Shown one piece after another: positions 57,710 to 64,000 of a stretch of DNA of 64,000 bases. Origin of the DNA: JAPPOI01 sp028818055 (GTDB taxonomy: Bacteria > Pseudomonadota > Alphaproteobacteria > Rhodobacterales > Rhodobacteraceae); the NCBI GenBank assembly GCA_965267405.1, contig OZ253954.1:1612001-1676000 (forward strand). The letters run 5' to 3'. Position 1 is the first letter of the stretch, and each line of letters starts with the position of its first letter. The notes under the pieces were generated by a model, which saw only the letters and a list, made by a program, of their open reading frames with translations, made no database searches and was not told where the DNA came from. Both the position numbers and the translations under genes were made by a program.

Positions 57710-57755
57710 CACTGAATATCCTTCCAGATATGCGCCCCTCGTTGGGGAGGGGTGT
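57710..57755 (-). promoter_or_regulatory. serC leader RNA (two hairpins)
   Basis: On the minus strand, hairpin 1 is CCCCTC (57752-57747), loop CCCAAC, GAGGGG (57740-57735). Hairpin 2 is ATATC (57731-57727), loop TGGAAG, GATAT (57720-57716); its loop holds the GGAAGG ribosome site six bases or so before the ATG. This matches the serC motif described in alphaproteobacteria: two short hairpins just upstream of serC, the second overlapping the Shine-Dalgarno. The ligand or effector is unknown. Confidence 0.75.
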
Positions 57756-57860
57756 CCCACTGACGCGGATATTCCTATGCCGGGGGTTTCGCAAGTACAG
57801 AAATGGCGCTAGAGGCGAAAAAGTGTCGGTTTCGGACTCTTTCAATTAGGTGCCACCAGA

Positions 57861-58730
57861 ATGAAAATCGTTTCACTTATCTCGAAGCCAGGTGGTTTGG
57901 ACCCTGCTTTGGTAACAAGTCTTCAGTCGGCTTGGGGCGGTGGCAGTGCTCAATGGTTGGCACCGGATGAAGCTGTTGAATTTGCTGTAGAAAGTGTTCC
58001 AGCCAATCTTGATCAAGTTCGTGCTGATGTCGCGGACTTACGCGTCGATGTGAACGCCCTGAACAGTGAAAACCGGCAGAAGAAACTGCTGATTGCTGAC
58101 ATGGACAGCACCATGATCGGCCAGGAATGCATTGACGAACTTGCAGCCGAAGCCGGGGTCGGAGACCGCGTGGCCGATATCACCGCGCGCGCCATGAATG
58201 GTGAGTTGGATTTCGAAGAAGCTATCGATGAACGTGTTGGTCTTCTTGCAGGACTTTCAACGGGCGTTATTGAAACCGTATTGCGTGACCGGATTACGCT
58301 GGCCAGTGGCGGCAAGACATTAATCTCAACGATGAAAGCGAATGGTGCCTACGCCGCCTTGGTCTCGGGCGGATTTGTTCAGTTCACCCGCCGAATATCG
58401 GCTGATTTGGGTTTCGATGAACATCGCGCCAACCAGTTGCTTGAAGACAGTAGGGTGCTAACCGGCAAAGTTGCACGTCCCATATTGGGACGTGAGGCCA
58501 AGGTTGAAGCGCTTCGGGAGCTTACCAAAAAACACGGGCTTGGTCCTGATGACAGTCTGGCCGTCGGCGATGGCGCCAACGATTTGGACATGATCAAGGC
58601 CGCCGGATTAGGCGTCGCGCTTCACGCGAAGCCTGTGGTTGCAGCGGCTGCACCAGTTCAAATCAACCACTGTGATCTTACGGCCATATTGTATCTTCAG
58701 GGCTACTCGCGGGAAGAATTCGTGAGCTAA
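57861..58730 (+). CDS. serB: Phosphoserine phosphatase
   Basis: A 289-residue HAD phosphatase that releases serine from phosphoserine. The nucleophile motif is LIADMDSTMIGQECIDELA (about 76-94); the Ser/Thr motif is ALVSGGFVQF, and Lys plus the distal acids are in GREAKVEALRE and AVGDGANDLDMIKAAGLGVALHAKP. The first 70 residues are a short ACT-like region. It is divergent from serC, so the three ser genes together give the full phosphorylated route to serine. Confidence 0.96.
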   Translation: MKIVSLISKPGGLDPALVTSLQSAWGGGSAQWLAPDEAVEFAVESVPANLDQVRADVADLRVDVNALNSENRQKKLLIADMDSTMIGQECIDELAAEAGVGDRVADITARAMNGELDFEEAIDERVGLLAGLSTGVIETVLRDRITLASGGKTLISTMKANGAYAALVSGGFVQFTRRISADLGFDEHRANQLLEDSRVLTGKVARPILGREAKVEALRELTKKHGLGPDDSLAVGDGANDLDMIKAAGLGVALHAKPVVAAAAPVQINHCDLTAILYLQGYSREEFVS

Positions 58731-58731
58731 T

Positions 58732-59727
58732 TCAATGTTCTAGAAGTATAGCACTTGGCTTTTCGCTTCCGGTTACCAGACCATCCCAGTTCAAGATTGG
58801 TCGATTGAGGTAGCGGGCAACAACCGGGTGTTCTGGGTCCAATACGCCAAGCCGAACAAGTATCGCTGCGATTGCAATCTCGGCCGCACGCGTCGCACCG
58901 TCTTGGATTTTAAGCGCAACGCCCAGTTGCTGTTTCGGCAAAATTGCAATGTAGACGCCTTCAGCCCCCGTTTTCACTGCAAATGGCTCTGACGCAGCTT
59001 CCATCAATTCGGTACAGGCGCTACCTGACCCCGCCACAAGTTCAGGATGCGCGATCATCGCGTCCCGCAGTGCGACTTGCGCTTTTGCACGGACGCCAGA
59101 CTTGCCGTCAGCCGATGCATAACCTGCCATCGCGTACGCCAAACCCTTCATCGTGCAGGCAAAATTCGGGGCCGAGCATCCGTCGATTCCATACCCAGGA
59201 CTGGTTTCATCAGTAACGCCTTCGAAGGCTTCTTTGACGCTTCGCTGGACAGGATGCTCCGGGTCCACGTACTCAAGGTCAGCGTTCAAGTGTTGTGACA
59301 ACATGAGAAAACCGGTGTGTTTGCCTGAGCAGTTGTTGAACTCACGCGTAACTGCGGTGTCGGATCGGATCATTTCTGCGGCCAGTGCCTCATCTCGAGA
59401 AGTCTGAGGGCCGCATTTTAGGTCGTCTCGGGTAAGTCCCAGCTCGCTCAGCCAGGCGTTGATCCGCTCTACATGTATTCGTTCGCCTCTGTGCGACGCG
59501 CACGCCAAAGCCAAACGTTCACTTGATAGGTTTTTCCCAGCGCCGGATTCTAACAACGGCAATGCCTGGATCATCTTTGCCGAAGACCGTGGCAAAATGA
59601 CTTTTCCTGCGTCGCCCCAGCCTTCGACAATCTCGCCCGCACTATTGACCACCATCGCGTGGCCAAAGTGGATCGATTCCAGGATGTCACCTCGAAAGAT
59701 ATCCGCAAATCTGACAGCGTCCGTCAT
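58732..59727 (-). CDS. L-asparaginase II family protein (Rhizobium etli type)
   Basis: A 331-residue protein of the Asparaginase_II family (R. etli thermolabile type, unrelated to E. coli AnsB). Signature blocks are LPRSSAKMIQALPLLESGA with a Ser-Ser-x-Lys reminiscent of serine-lactamase-like folds, LACASHRGERIHVERINAWL, NNCSGKHTGFLML and PGYGIDGCSAPNFACTMKGLA. It hydrolyses asparagine to aspartate and ammonia. ATG 59727 is preferred to 59751. It converges on serB with one base between the stops. Confidence 0.9.
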   Translation of the reverse strand: MTDAVRFADIFRGDILESIHFGHAMVVNSAGEIVEGWGDAGKVILPRSSAKMIQALPLLESGAGKNLSSERLALACASHRGERIHVERINAWLSELGLTRDDLKCGPQTSRDEALAAEMIRSDTAVTREFNNCSGKHTGFLMLSQHLNADLEYVDPEHPVQRSVKEAFEGVTDETSPGYGIDGCSAPNFACTMKGLAYAMAGYASADGKSGVRAKAQVALRDAMIAHPELVAGSGSACTELMEAASEPFAVKTGAEGVYIAILPKQQLGVALKIQDGATRAAEIAIAAILVRLGVLDPEHPVVARYLNRPILNWDGLVTGSEKPSAILLEH

Positions 59728-59888
59728 GTGAAAACCTCGCGAAATTGTCACGGCGAATTTCCGCCAGAGGGGCTTTCCTCTTGGCGCCCAGTTACGCTAT
59801 TCATGCGTTGCAGGTAAGGGGCGATTTGCCGGAAAAACTGTCCGAACTAACTGGGCTACCGGCAAGCATCGAGACAAAAGGCAGACGG

Positions 59889-60425
59889 ATGGCATTGCGA
59901 ACAGTTCAATTCATTTCAACGGCGGCTGCGATATTTCTCGCTGGATTTGCGTCAGCTCAGGAAGTCAGCAATCGCGTAGCTGCGGACACGGACTGGGCAG
60001 TATTCAAAGAGCCCGACCCAGAAAAGCCCGTTGCTTGTTGGGCAGTCACAGCGCCAAAAGAAACCGTGAATACCCGCGACGGCCGTGCAGTGTCCGTACG
60101 ACGGGGCGATATCCTTTTGTTCGTCACGTTCAGACCTGAACAAAACGTTGTTGCCGAAGTCAGCTTTACCGGCGGCTATCCTTTTGCGGGTGGTTCGACC
60201 GCGACAATGGAAATTGCGGGTTCGACCTTTGAGCTATTTACCGAAGGTGAATACGCTTGGCCGGCAACTCCAGCCGATGATGCAAAGATCGTGACTGCCA
60301 TGAAGCGCGGCGCGACTGCTTCGATTACCGCTCGGTCTTCACGTGGTACGCAAACCAAAGACACATTCTCGCTTTTGGGTGCGACAGCCATGATCGAGGA
60401 CGCTGAAAAGCGCTGCTCTAACTAA
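59889..60425 (+). CDS. Invasion-associated locus B (IalB)-like exported protein
   Basis: A 178-residue protein with a signal peptide (about 1-23, FLAGFASA). The mature part DTDWAVFKEPDPEKPVACWAVTAPKETVNTRDGRAVSVRRGDILLFVTFRPEQNVVAEVSFTGGYPF matches the IalB family, which is common in alphaproteobacteria and not restricted to invasive species. One cysteine pair (CWAV and the C-terminal CSN) may form a disulfide. AAAAGGCAG precedes ATG 59889; a longer frame opens at 59745. Function unknown. Confidence 0.88.
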   Translation: MALRTVQFISTAAAIFLAGFASAQEVSNRVAADTDWAVFKEPDPEKPVACWAVTAPKETVNTRDGRAVSVRRGDILLFVTFRPEQNVVAEVSFTGGYPFAGGSTATMEIAGSTFELFTEGEYAWPATPADDAKIVTAMKRGATASITARSSRGTQTKDTFSLLGATAMIEDAEKRCSN

Positions 60426-60497
60426 GTTATTCGGCGAAATTCTTTGGCATTCCGACCGGCATGGCCTATATGCGCGGTCTGATTAGGAATCTTCGCC

Positions 60498-61700
60498 ATG
60501 AGCGCAAGCGCACCAATTACTCAAGACGTCATGACGATCCCCCGGAAGTTGCCGGAGGGACCGCTGAATCTTGTTGGCCTCACGCGTGAGCAATTGCGTG
60601 AAACGTTGATCGGCGTCGGGACGCCAGAAAAACAAGCCAAAATGCGCACCAACCAAATCTGGCAATGGATTTATCACTGGGGCGTTCGCGACTTTTCCGA
60701 GATGACCAATCTTGCGAAAGAGTATCGCGCGCTTTTGGCGGACAACTTTGTCGTCGCTGTGCCCGAGATGGTTTCTAAGCACGTCAGTGCTGACGGAACC
60801 AGAAAGTATCTGGTTCGGATCGCGGGCGGGCACGAGGTCGAAACGGTTTATATTCCAGAGACAGACCGCGGGACGCTCTGCATTTCCAGCCAAGTGGGAT
60901 GCACACTCACTTGTTCGTTCTGCCACACTGGCACCCAGAAGCTTGTGCGCAACCTGACGGCCGCCGAAATTGTCGGCCAGATCATGTTGGCGCGCGATGA
61001 TTTGGGTGAATGGCCGGAACCGGGTGTTGGTTCAGGCGAGGCTGGCCCAAGACTGTTGTCCAATATCGTCCTCATGGGGATGGGCGAGCCGCTTTACAAT
61101 TTTGAGGCCGTTCGAAATGCAATGAATATCGCAATGGACGGTGAGGGGATCAGCCTGTCGCGCCGCCGCATCACCCTTTCAACGAGCGGCGTTGTTCCAG
61201 AGATCGCGCGCACCGCAGAAGAAATTGGCTGCATGTTGGCGATCAGTTTCCACGCCACGACTGATGACGTGCGAGACAAGCTCGTTCCCATTAACAAGAA
61301 ATGGAATATCGAGGAACTTCTGACCGCATTGAGAGCGTATCCAAAGTTGTCGAATTCCGAGCGCATTACATTCGAATACGTAATGCTTAAGGATGTGAAC
61401 GACAGTGACGAGGACGCTCGGCGTCTTGTGAAACTGATCAAGGGCATCCCTGCCAAAATCAATCTCATTCCATTCAACGAGTGGCCAGGATCACCGTATG
61501 AACGATCCGACTGGAGCCGCATCGAGGCCTTTGCTGACATTGTTCATAAAGCTGGCTACGCGTCGCCGATCCGTACCCCGCGTGGTGAGGACATCATGGC
61601 GGCCTGCGGACAGTTGAAATCTGCAACTGAGCGTGCGCGCAAGTCTCGCAAGGAAATTGCGGCCGAGGTTGGACTATCTACCGGACTACTTCCGCAGTAG
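60498..61700 (+). CDS. rlmN: Dual-specificity RNA methyltransferase RlmN
   Basis: A 400-residue radical SAM enzyme that methylates A2503 of 23S rRNA and A37 of some tRNAs at C2. The 4Fe-4S motif is VGCTLTCSFCHTG (about 133-145, CxxxCxxC). The methyl-carrying Cys pair are the cysteine in the CAA/CGQ region near the C-terminus (DIMAACGQLKSA) and one further upstream. GMGEPLYNFEAVRNA and RRITLSTSGVVPEI are family blocks. Length is normal. Confidence 0.96.
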   Translation: MSASAPITQDVMTIPRKLPEGPLNLVGLTREQLRETLIGVGTPEKQAKMRTNQIWQWIYHWGVRDFSEMTNLAKEYRALLADNFVVAVPEMVSKHVSADGTRKYLVRIAGGHEVETVYIPETDRGTLCISSQVGCTLTCSFCHTGTQKLVRNLTAAEIVGQIMLARDDLGEWPEPGVGSGEAGPRLLSNIVLMGMGEPLYNFEAVRNAMNIAMDGEGISLSRRRITLSTSGVVPEIARTAEEIGCMLAISFHATTDDVRDKLVPINKKWNIEELLTALRAYPKLSNSERITFEYVMLKDVNDSDEDARRLVKLIKGIPAKINLIPFNEWPGSPYERSDWSRIEAFADIVHKAGYASPIRTPRGEDIMAACGQLKSATERARKSRKEIAAEVGLSTGLLPQ

Positions 61701-61709
61701 AGTACCGCT

Positions 61710-61907
61710 ATGCGGAAAGTTCAAAAACCAAGAGACTTTGAGAAGTTCTACTTCCGGTATGTTGCAACCGGCGAAGGCTGCGGGTGCGCAGAGCGCATTA
61801 TCGATAATCACGAATTGGATCGGAAGTCGCTTGAGCTTGTCAGGTCGAGCCGCCCCAAATTTTCCGTGAAGCGGCTTTGGTCAAAGGTGGTTGGCCCTTC
61901 GCGCTAA
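61710..61907 (+). CDS. Small basic hypothetical protein after rlmN
   Basis: A 65-residue protein starting MRKVQKPRDFEKFYFRYVATGEGCGCAERIIDNHELDRKSLELV, with a CGC motif near residue 24-26 and a basic C-terminus. It begins 9 bases after rlmN and overlaps the convergent GlsB-like gene by 4 bp, a junction style used elsewhere in this window for real genes. No Shine-Dalgarno is clear. No family recognised. Confidence 0.5.
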   Translation: MRKVQKPRDFEKFYFRYVATGEGCGCAERIIDNHELDRKSLELVRSSRPKFSVKRLWSKVVGPSR

Positions 61908-62140
61908 TCGCGAACTTTCCCAAGCACCCAAAGCAAAACCACAGCACCGACAGTGGCCAGAATGAGCGAGCCAATAATTCCGGTGGCACCAATTCCAATC
62001 ATGCCAAAAAGAAAACCGCCGATGTAGGCGCCAACGACACCAACGATCACGTTCATCAACAAACCTTGGCTTTGATTCATGAATCTCGATGCAAGCCAGC
62101 CAGCAAGCGCTCCTACGATCAGAAATAGAATGAGTCCCAT
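61904..62140 (-). CDS. GlsB/YeaQ/YmgE family stress-response membrane protein
   Basis: A 78-residue protein with three short Gly-rich helices: ILFLIVGALAGWLASRFM, LLMNVIVGVVGAYIGGFLFGMIG and IIGSLILATVGAVVLLWVLGKV. The pattern is that of transglycosylase-associated/GlsB proteins, small membrane proteins linked to general stress. GGAAGGGAAC precedes the ATG. Confidence 0.93.
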   Translation of the reverse strand: MGLILFLIVGALAGWLASRFMNQSQGLLMNVIVGVVGAYIGGFLFGMIGIGATGIIGSLILATVGAVVLLWVLGKVRD

Positions 62141-62163
62141 TGTTCCCTTCCTTTGTTGATTGA

Positions 62164-63009
62164 TTACCGGCCGGGTACGCCGTCTCGTTTTGTTTGCGGC
62201 AGATGCCAGTTGTCCATAATCTCAATCGCTTCGTCTGCGGTTTCCACGAACCGAAAGAGGTCGAGATCATCTTCCGAAATTGTACCGGCGTCTGACAGTG
62301 CCTCCCAGTCGATGATGCGGGTCCAGAATTCCTTGCCAAACAATAGGAACGGAATGCGCTGCATACGACCGGTCTGAATCAGTGTGAGTGACTCGAAAAG
62401 CTCATCCAAAGTTCCAAACCCGCCGGGGAAAACGGCGATCGCAGCGGCGCGCATCAAAAAGTGCATCTTCCGTATGGCGAAGTAGTGAAAGTTGAAGGCC
62501 AGATCCGGCGTTACGAATTCATTCGGAGCCTGCTCGTGCGGTAGGACAATGTTCAGGCCGATTGACACGCCACCGGCATCTTCCGCCCCTCGATTTCCCG
62601 CTTCCATCACACCGGGGCCGCCACCCGTTACGATAACGTTCTCACCTTTGTCGTTGGCCATGGACCGTTCGGTGATTTTTCGCGCGAACTCTCTGGCTTC
62701 ATCATAGAATTCGGATAAGTCCGCCAGCGTCTGGGTCCGCGCGCTGTCTTTGTTTGCAGGTGCTGGAATTCGCGCACCTCCGAAAAGAACCACTGTCGAC
62801 TTGATGCCATATTCAGACATCAACATTTCGGGTTTCAGCAACTCTAATTGCAGCCTGACGGGGCGCAATTCGTCACGACACAGAAAATCCGGATCCGCGA
62901 ATGCCAGTCGATAAGCTGGTGCGCGTGTTTGCGGGGTATCCGGCGTCTCGCGCGCCGTCTCCATATCCTGTCGCGCATACCGAAACGGGTGATTACGGGT
63001 CTGGTTCAT
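62164..63009 (-). CDS. LOG family / TIGR00730 Rossmann-fold protein
   Basis: A 281-residue protein. The LOG signature is split as TGGGPGVMEAGNRGAEDAGG (about 133-152) and FPGGFGTLDELFESLTLIQTG (about 205-225), the latter being the PGGxGTxxE active-site motif. Family members are cytokinin-activating phosphoribohydrolases in plants and nucleoside monophosphate hydrolases in bacteria (PpnN-like). The N-terminal extension of about 60 residues (RAPAYRLAFADPDFLCRDELRPVRLQLELLKPE) marks the longer bacterial form. Confidence 0.9.
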   Translation of the reverse strand: MNQTRNHPFRYARQDMETARETPDTPQTRAPAYRLAFADPDFLCRDELRPVRLQLELLKPEMLMSEYGIKSTVVLFGGARIPAPANKDSARTQTLADLSEFYDEAREFARKITERSMANDKGENVIVTGGGPGVMEAGNRGAEDAGGVSIGLNIVLPHEQAPNEFVTPDLAFNFHYFAIRKMHFLMRAAAIAVFPGGFGTLDELFESLTLIQTGRMQRIPFLLFGKEFWTRIIDWEALSDAGTISEDDLDLFRFVETADEAIEIMDNWHLPQTKRDGVPGR

Positions 63010-63079
63010 ACTCGCTCCTTGTCACTTTCTTCACATGCATGGCAGGAAGAGTGTGTGATGTCCAACGACAGGAAACGAC

Positions 63080-64000
63080 GTGATTTCGCCTGATGACATA
63101 GACCGTGCTGGCAATTTGATTGCCGACCACATTGTTAAGACGCCGACCTTGTCTTCGAAGACGGTATGGCCTGATCGAAACGTAGTGCTGAAGCTTGAGA
63201 ACACGCAGCATACCGGCAGCTTCAAAGTAAGAGGTGCCTTTACGACTCTTCTATCTCAGGAAGTCCCCAACTCTGGCATCGTTGCCGCATCCGGAGGAAA
63301 TCACGGAGCAGCCGCGGCATATGCGGCGCGGCAGCTTGGTCATCATGCGACGATTTTCGTGCCTGAGCTGGCCGGTCCGGCAAAGATTGAATTGATCCGA
63401 TCGACCGGTGCGGACTTAAACGTCGTCCAGGGTGAGTATGCCAATGCTTTGGAGCAGGCCCAGAAATTCGAAGCCTCAACCGGTGCCATGCAAATTCATG
63501 CCTATGACGCGCCCGATACGCTCGCCGGTCAAGGAACGCTGATGCGCGAGTGGGAAGCACAGGGTCTTGATGCTGACACCGTACTGATTGCCGTGGGCGG
63601 CGGCGGTCTGATTGGCGGGTCTTTAGCTTGGCTGCAGGGACGCAAGAAAGTCGTGGCCGTGGAGCCCAAGGAAGCCCCTACGTTGAACGCGGCGTTGGCA
63701 AATGGTGAACCTTGCGACGTGTCAGTTGGAGGGATTGCCGCCAACGCGCTCGGTGCACGCCGGATCGGCAATATGTGCTTTGATCTTGCGACCGAGCTTG
63801 GCATCGTCTCGGTATTGGTAGACGACGACGCAATCGCGCAGGCGCAAGTTCGGCTATGGCAATCTCATCGTCAGTGGGTTGAGCCGGCCGGTGCCGCAGC
63901 GTTGGCGGCTTTGCTAAGCGGAGCTTACGTTCCCGAAACTGATGAGCGAGTAGCGGTGCTGGTTTGTGGGGCTAATCCGGCCCCCGGACCATTTGAATAG
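63080..64000 (+). CDS. PLP-dependent serine/threonine dehydratase family protein
   Basis: A 306-residue fold-type II PLP enzyme ending on the last base of the window. The PLP Lys is in HTGSFKVRGAFTTL (about residue 49), the phosphate-binding loop is ASGGNHGAAAAYAARQLG, and the glycine loop is VGGGGLIGGSLAWL (about 172). These match threonine/serine dehydratase (or racemase) proteins without a regulatory ACT domain. It would deaminate threonine or serine to a 2-oxo acid, though related racemases look much the same. The start is GTG 63080 with AGGAAAC upstream. Confidence 0.9.
   Translation: MISPDDIDRAGNLIADHIVKTPTLSSKTVWPDRNVVLKLENTQHTGSFKVRGAFTTLLSQEVPNSGIVAASGGNHGAAAAYAARQLGHHATIFVPELAGPAKIELIRSTGADLNVVQGEYANALEQAQKFEASTGAMQIHAYDAPDTLAGQGTLMREWEAQGLDADTVLIAVGGGGLIGGSLAWLQGRKKVVAVEPKEAPTLNAALANGEPCDVSVGGIAANALGARRIGNMCFDLATELGIVSVLVDDDAIAQAQVRLWQSHRQWVEPAGAAALAALLSGAYVPETDERVAVLVCGANPAPGPFE

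Noticed and set aside
1..64000. tRNA, rRNA, CRISPR, insertion sequence or prophage
   Set aside because: No cloverleaf, repeat-spacer array, transposase or phage gene was seen when reading the gaps and frames; a tRNAscan and Infernal search would settle small RNAs.

Overview
The window is 64 kb of gene-dense chromosome from an alphaproteobacterium, most likely a marine Rhodobacterales (Roseobacter group) species. The basis is the petP-petR regulator pair, the histone deacetylase-xseB-ispA-dxs cluster, rpoZ next to a single bifunctional Rsh gene, a GTTC-N7-GTTC SOS box, a serC leader of the alphaproteobacterial type, and protein sequences of Rhodobacterales character. I see no rRNA, tRNA, CRISPR array, insertion sequence, prophage or clear genomic island. 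Nearly everything is core metabolism and housekeeping. I cannot name the species.

Layout. 0-3.1 kb: minus-strand run ispH, a DUF1905 protein, a DUF3429 membrane protein, a methyltransferase and a glutathione S-transferase; the last four are chained by 4-base ATGA overlaps. 3.3-10.6 kb: NYN protein, then rpoZ, rsh, DUF2062, mtgA, a second GST, queG and a DUF1294 protein. 11-18 kb: ilvE divergent from petP-petR, then HDAC-like, xseB, ispA, dxs and a six-helix membrane protein. With ispH this gives three steps of MEP/isoprenoid synthesis. 17.9-26.4 kb: SDR protein, AMP nucleosidase, HU, DMT exporter, a CcdA plus exported thioredoxin pair, MFS transporter, a Cys-rich protein coupled to aroC, and a secreted DUF4242 protein. 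26.5-32.9 kb: a membrane-bound CadC-like regulator, a TPP riboswitch with thiBPQ, arfB behind an unusual leader, and a queuosine-precursor transporter behind a candidate preQ1-I riboswitch. 33-46 kb: phytase-like esterase, mepA, UMF1-type MFS, thioesterase, yggT, SOS-type recQ, yaaA, hybrid histidine kinase, thiolase, a tiny membrane peptide and typA. 45.7-54.7 kb is the most accessory part: exported HELTH protein, GNAT, HisA paralog, glutamate-receptor-like channel, MarR and TetR regulators with their operators, VIT transporter, luciferase-domain protein, DUF2585, DinB, phosphatase and aquaporin. 54.8-64 kb: serC-serA and divergent serB (the whole phosphoserine route to serine), asparaginase, IalB-like protein, rlmN, GlsB-like protein, LOG-family protein and a serine/threonine dehydratase.

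How the parts fit. Cis-acting RNA control is prominent: TPP (thiamine uptake), a preQ1-I candidate (queuosine precursor uptake; queG for the last step of Q synthesis is also in the window), a serC leader, and a leader-peptide/terminator arrangement in front of the ribosome-rescue gene arfB. That last one is the best candidate for something undescribed: an 18-codon ORF with an ideal Shine-Dalgarno and three AGA/AGG arginine codons, then a nested hairpin and an intrinsic terminator that ends just before the arfB start codon. Other items to check are a HisA-like protein with Glu at the catalytic Asp8 position and a prokaryotic ionotropic-glutamate-receptor-like channel lacking the potassium filter signature.
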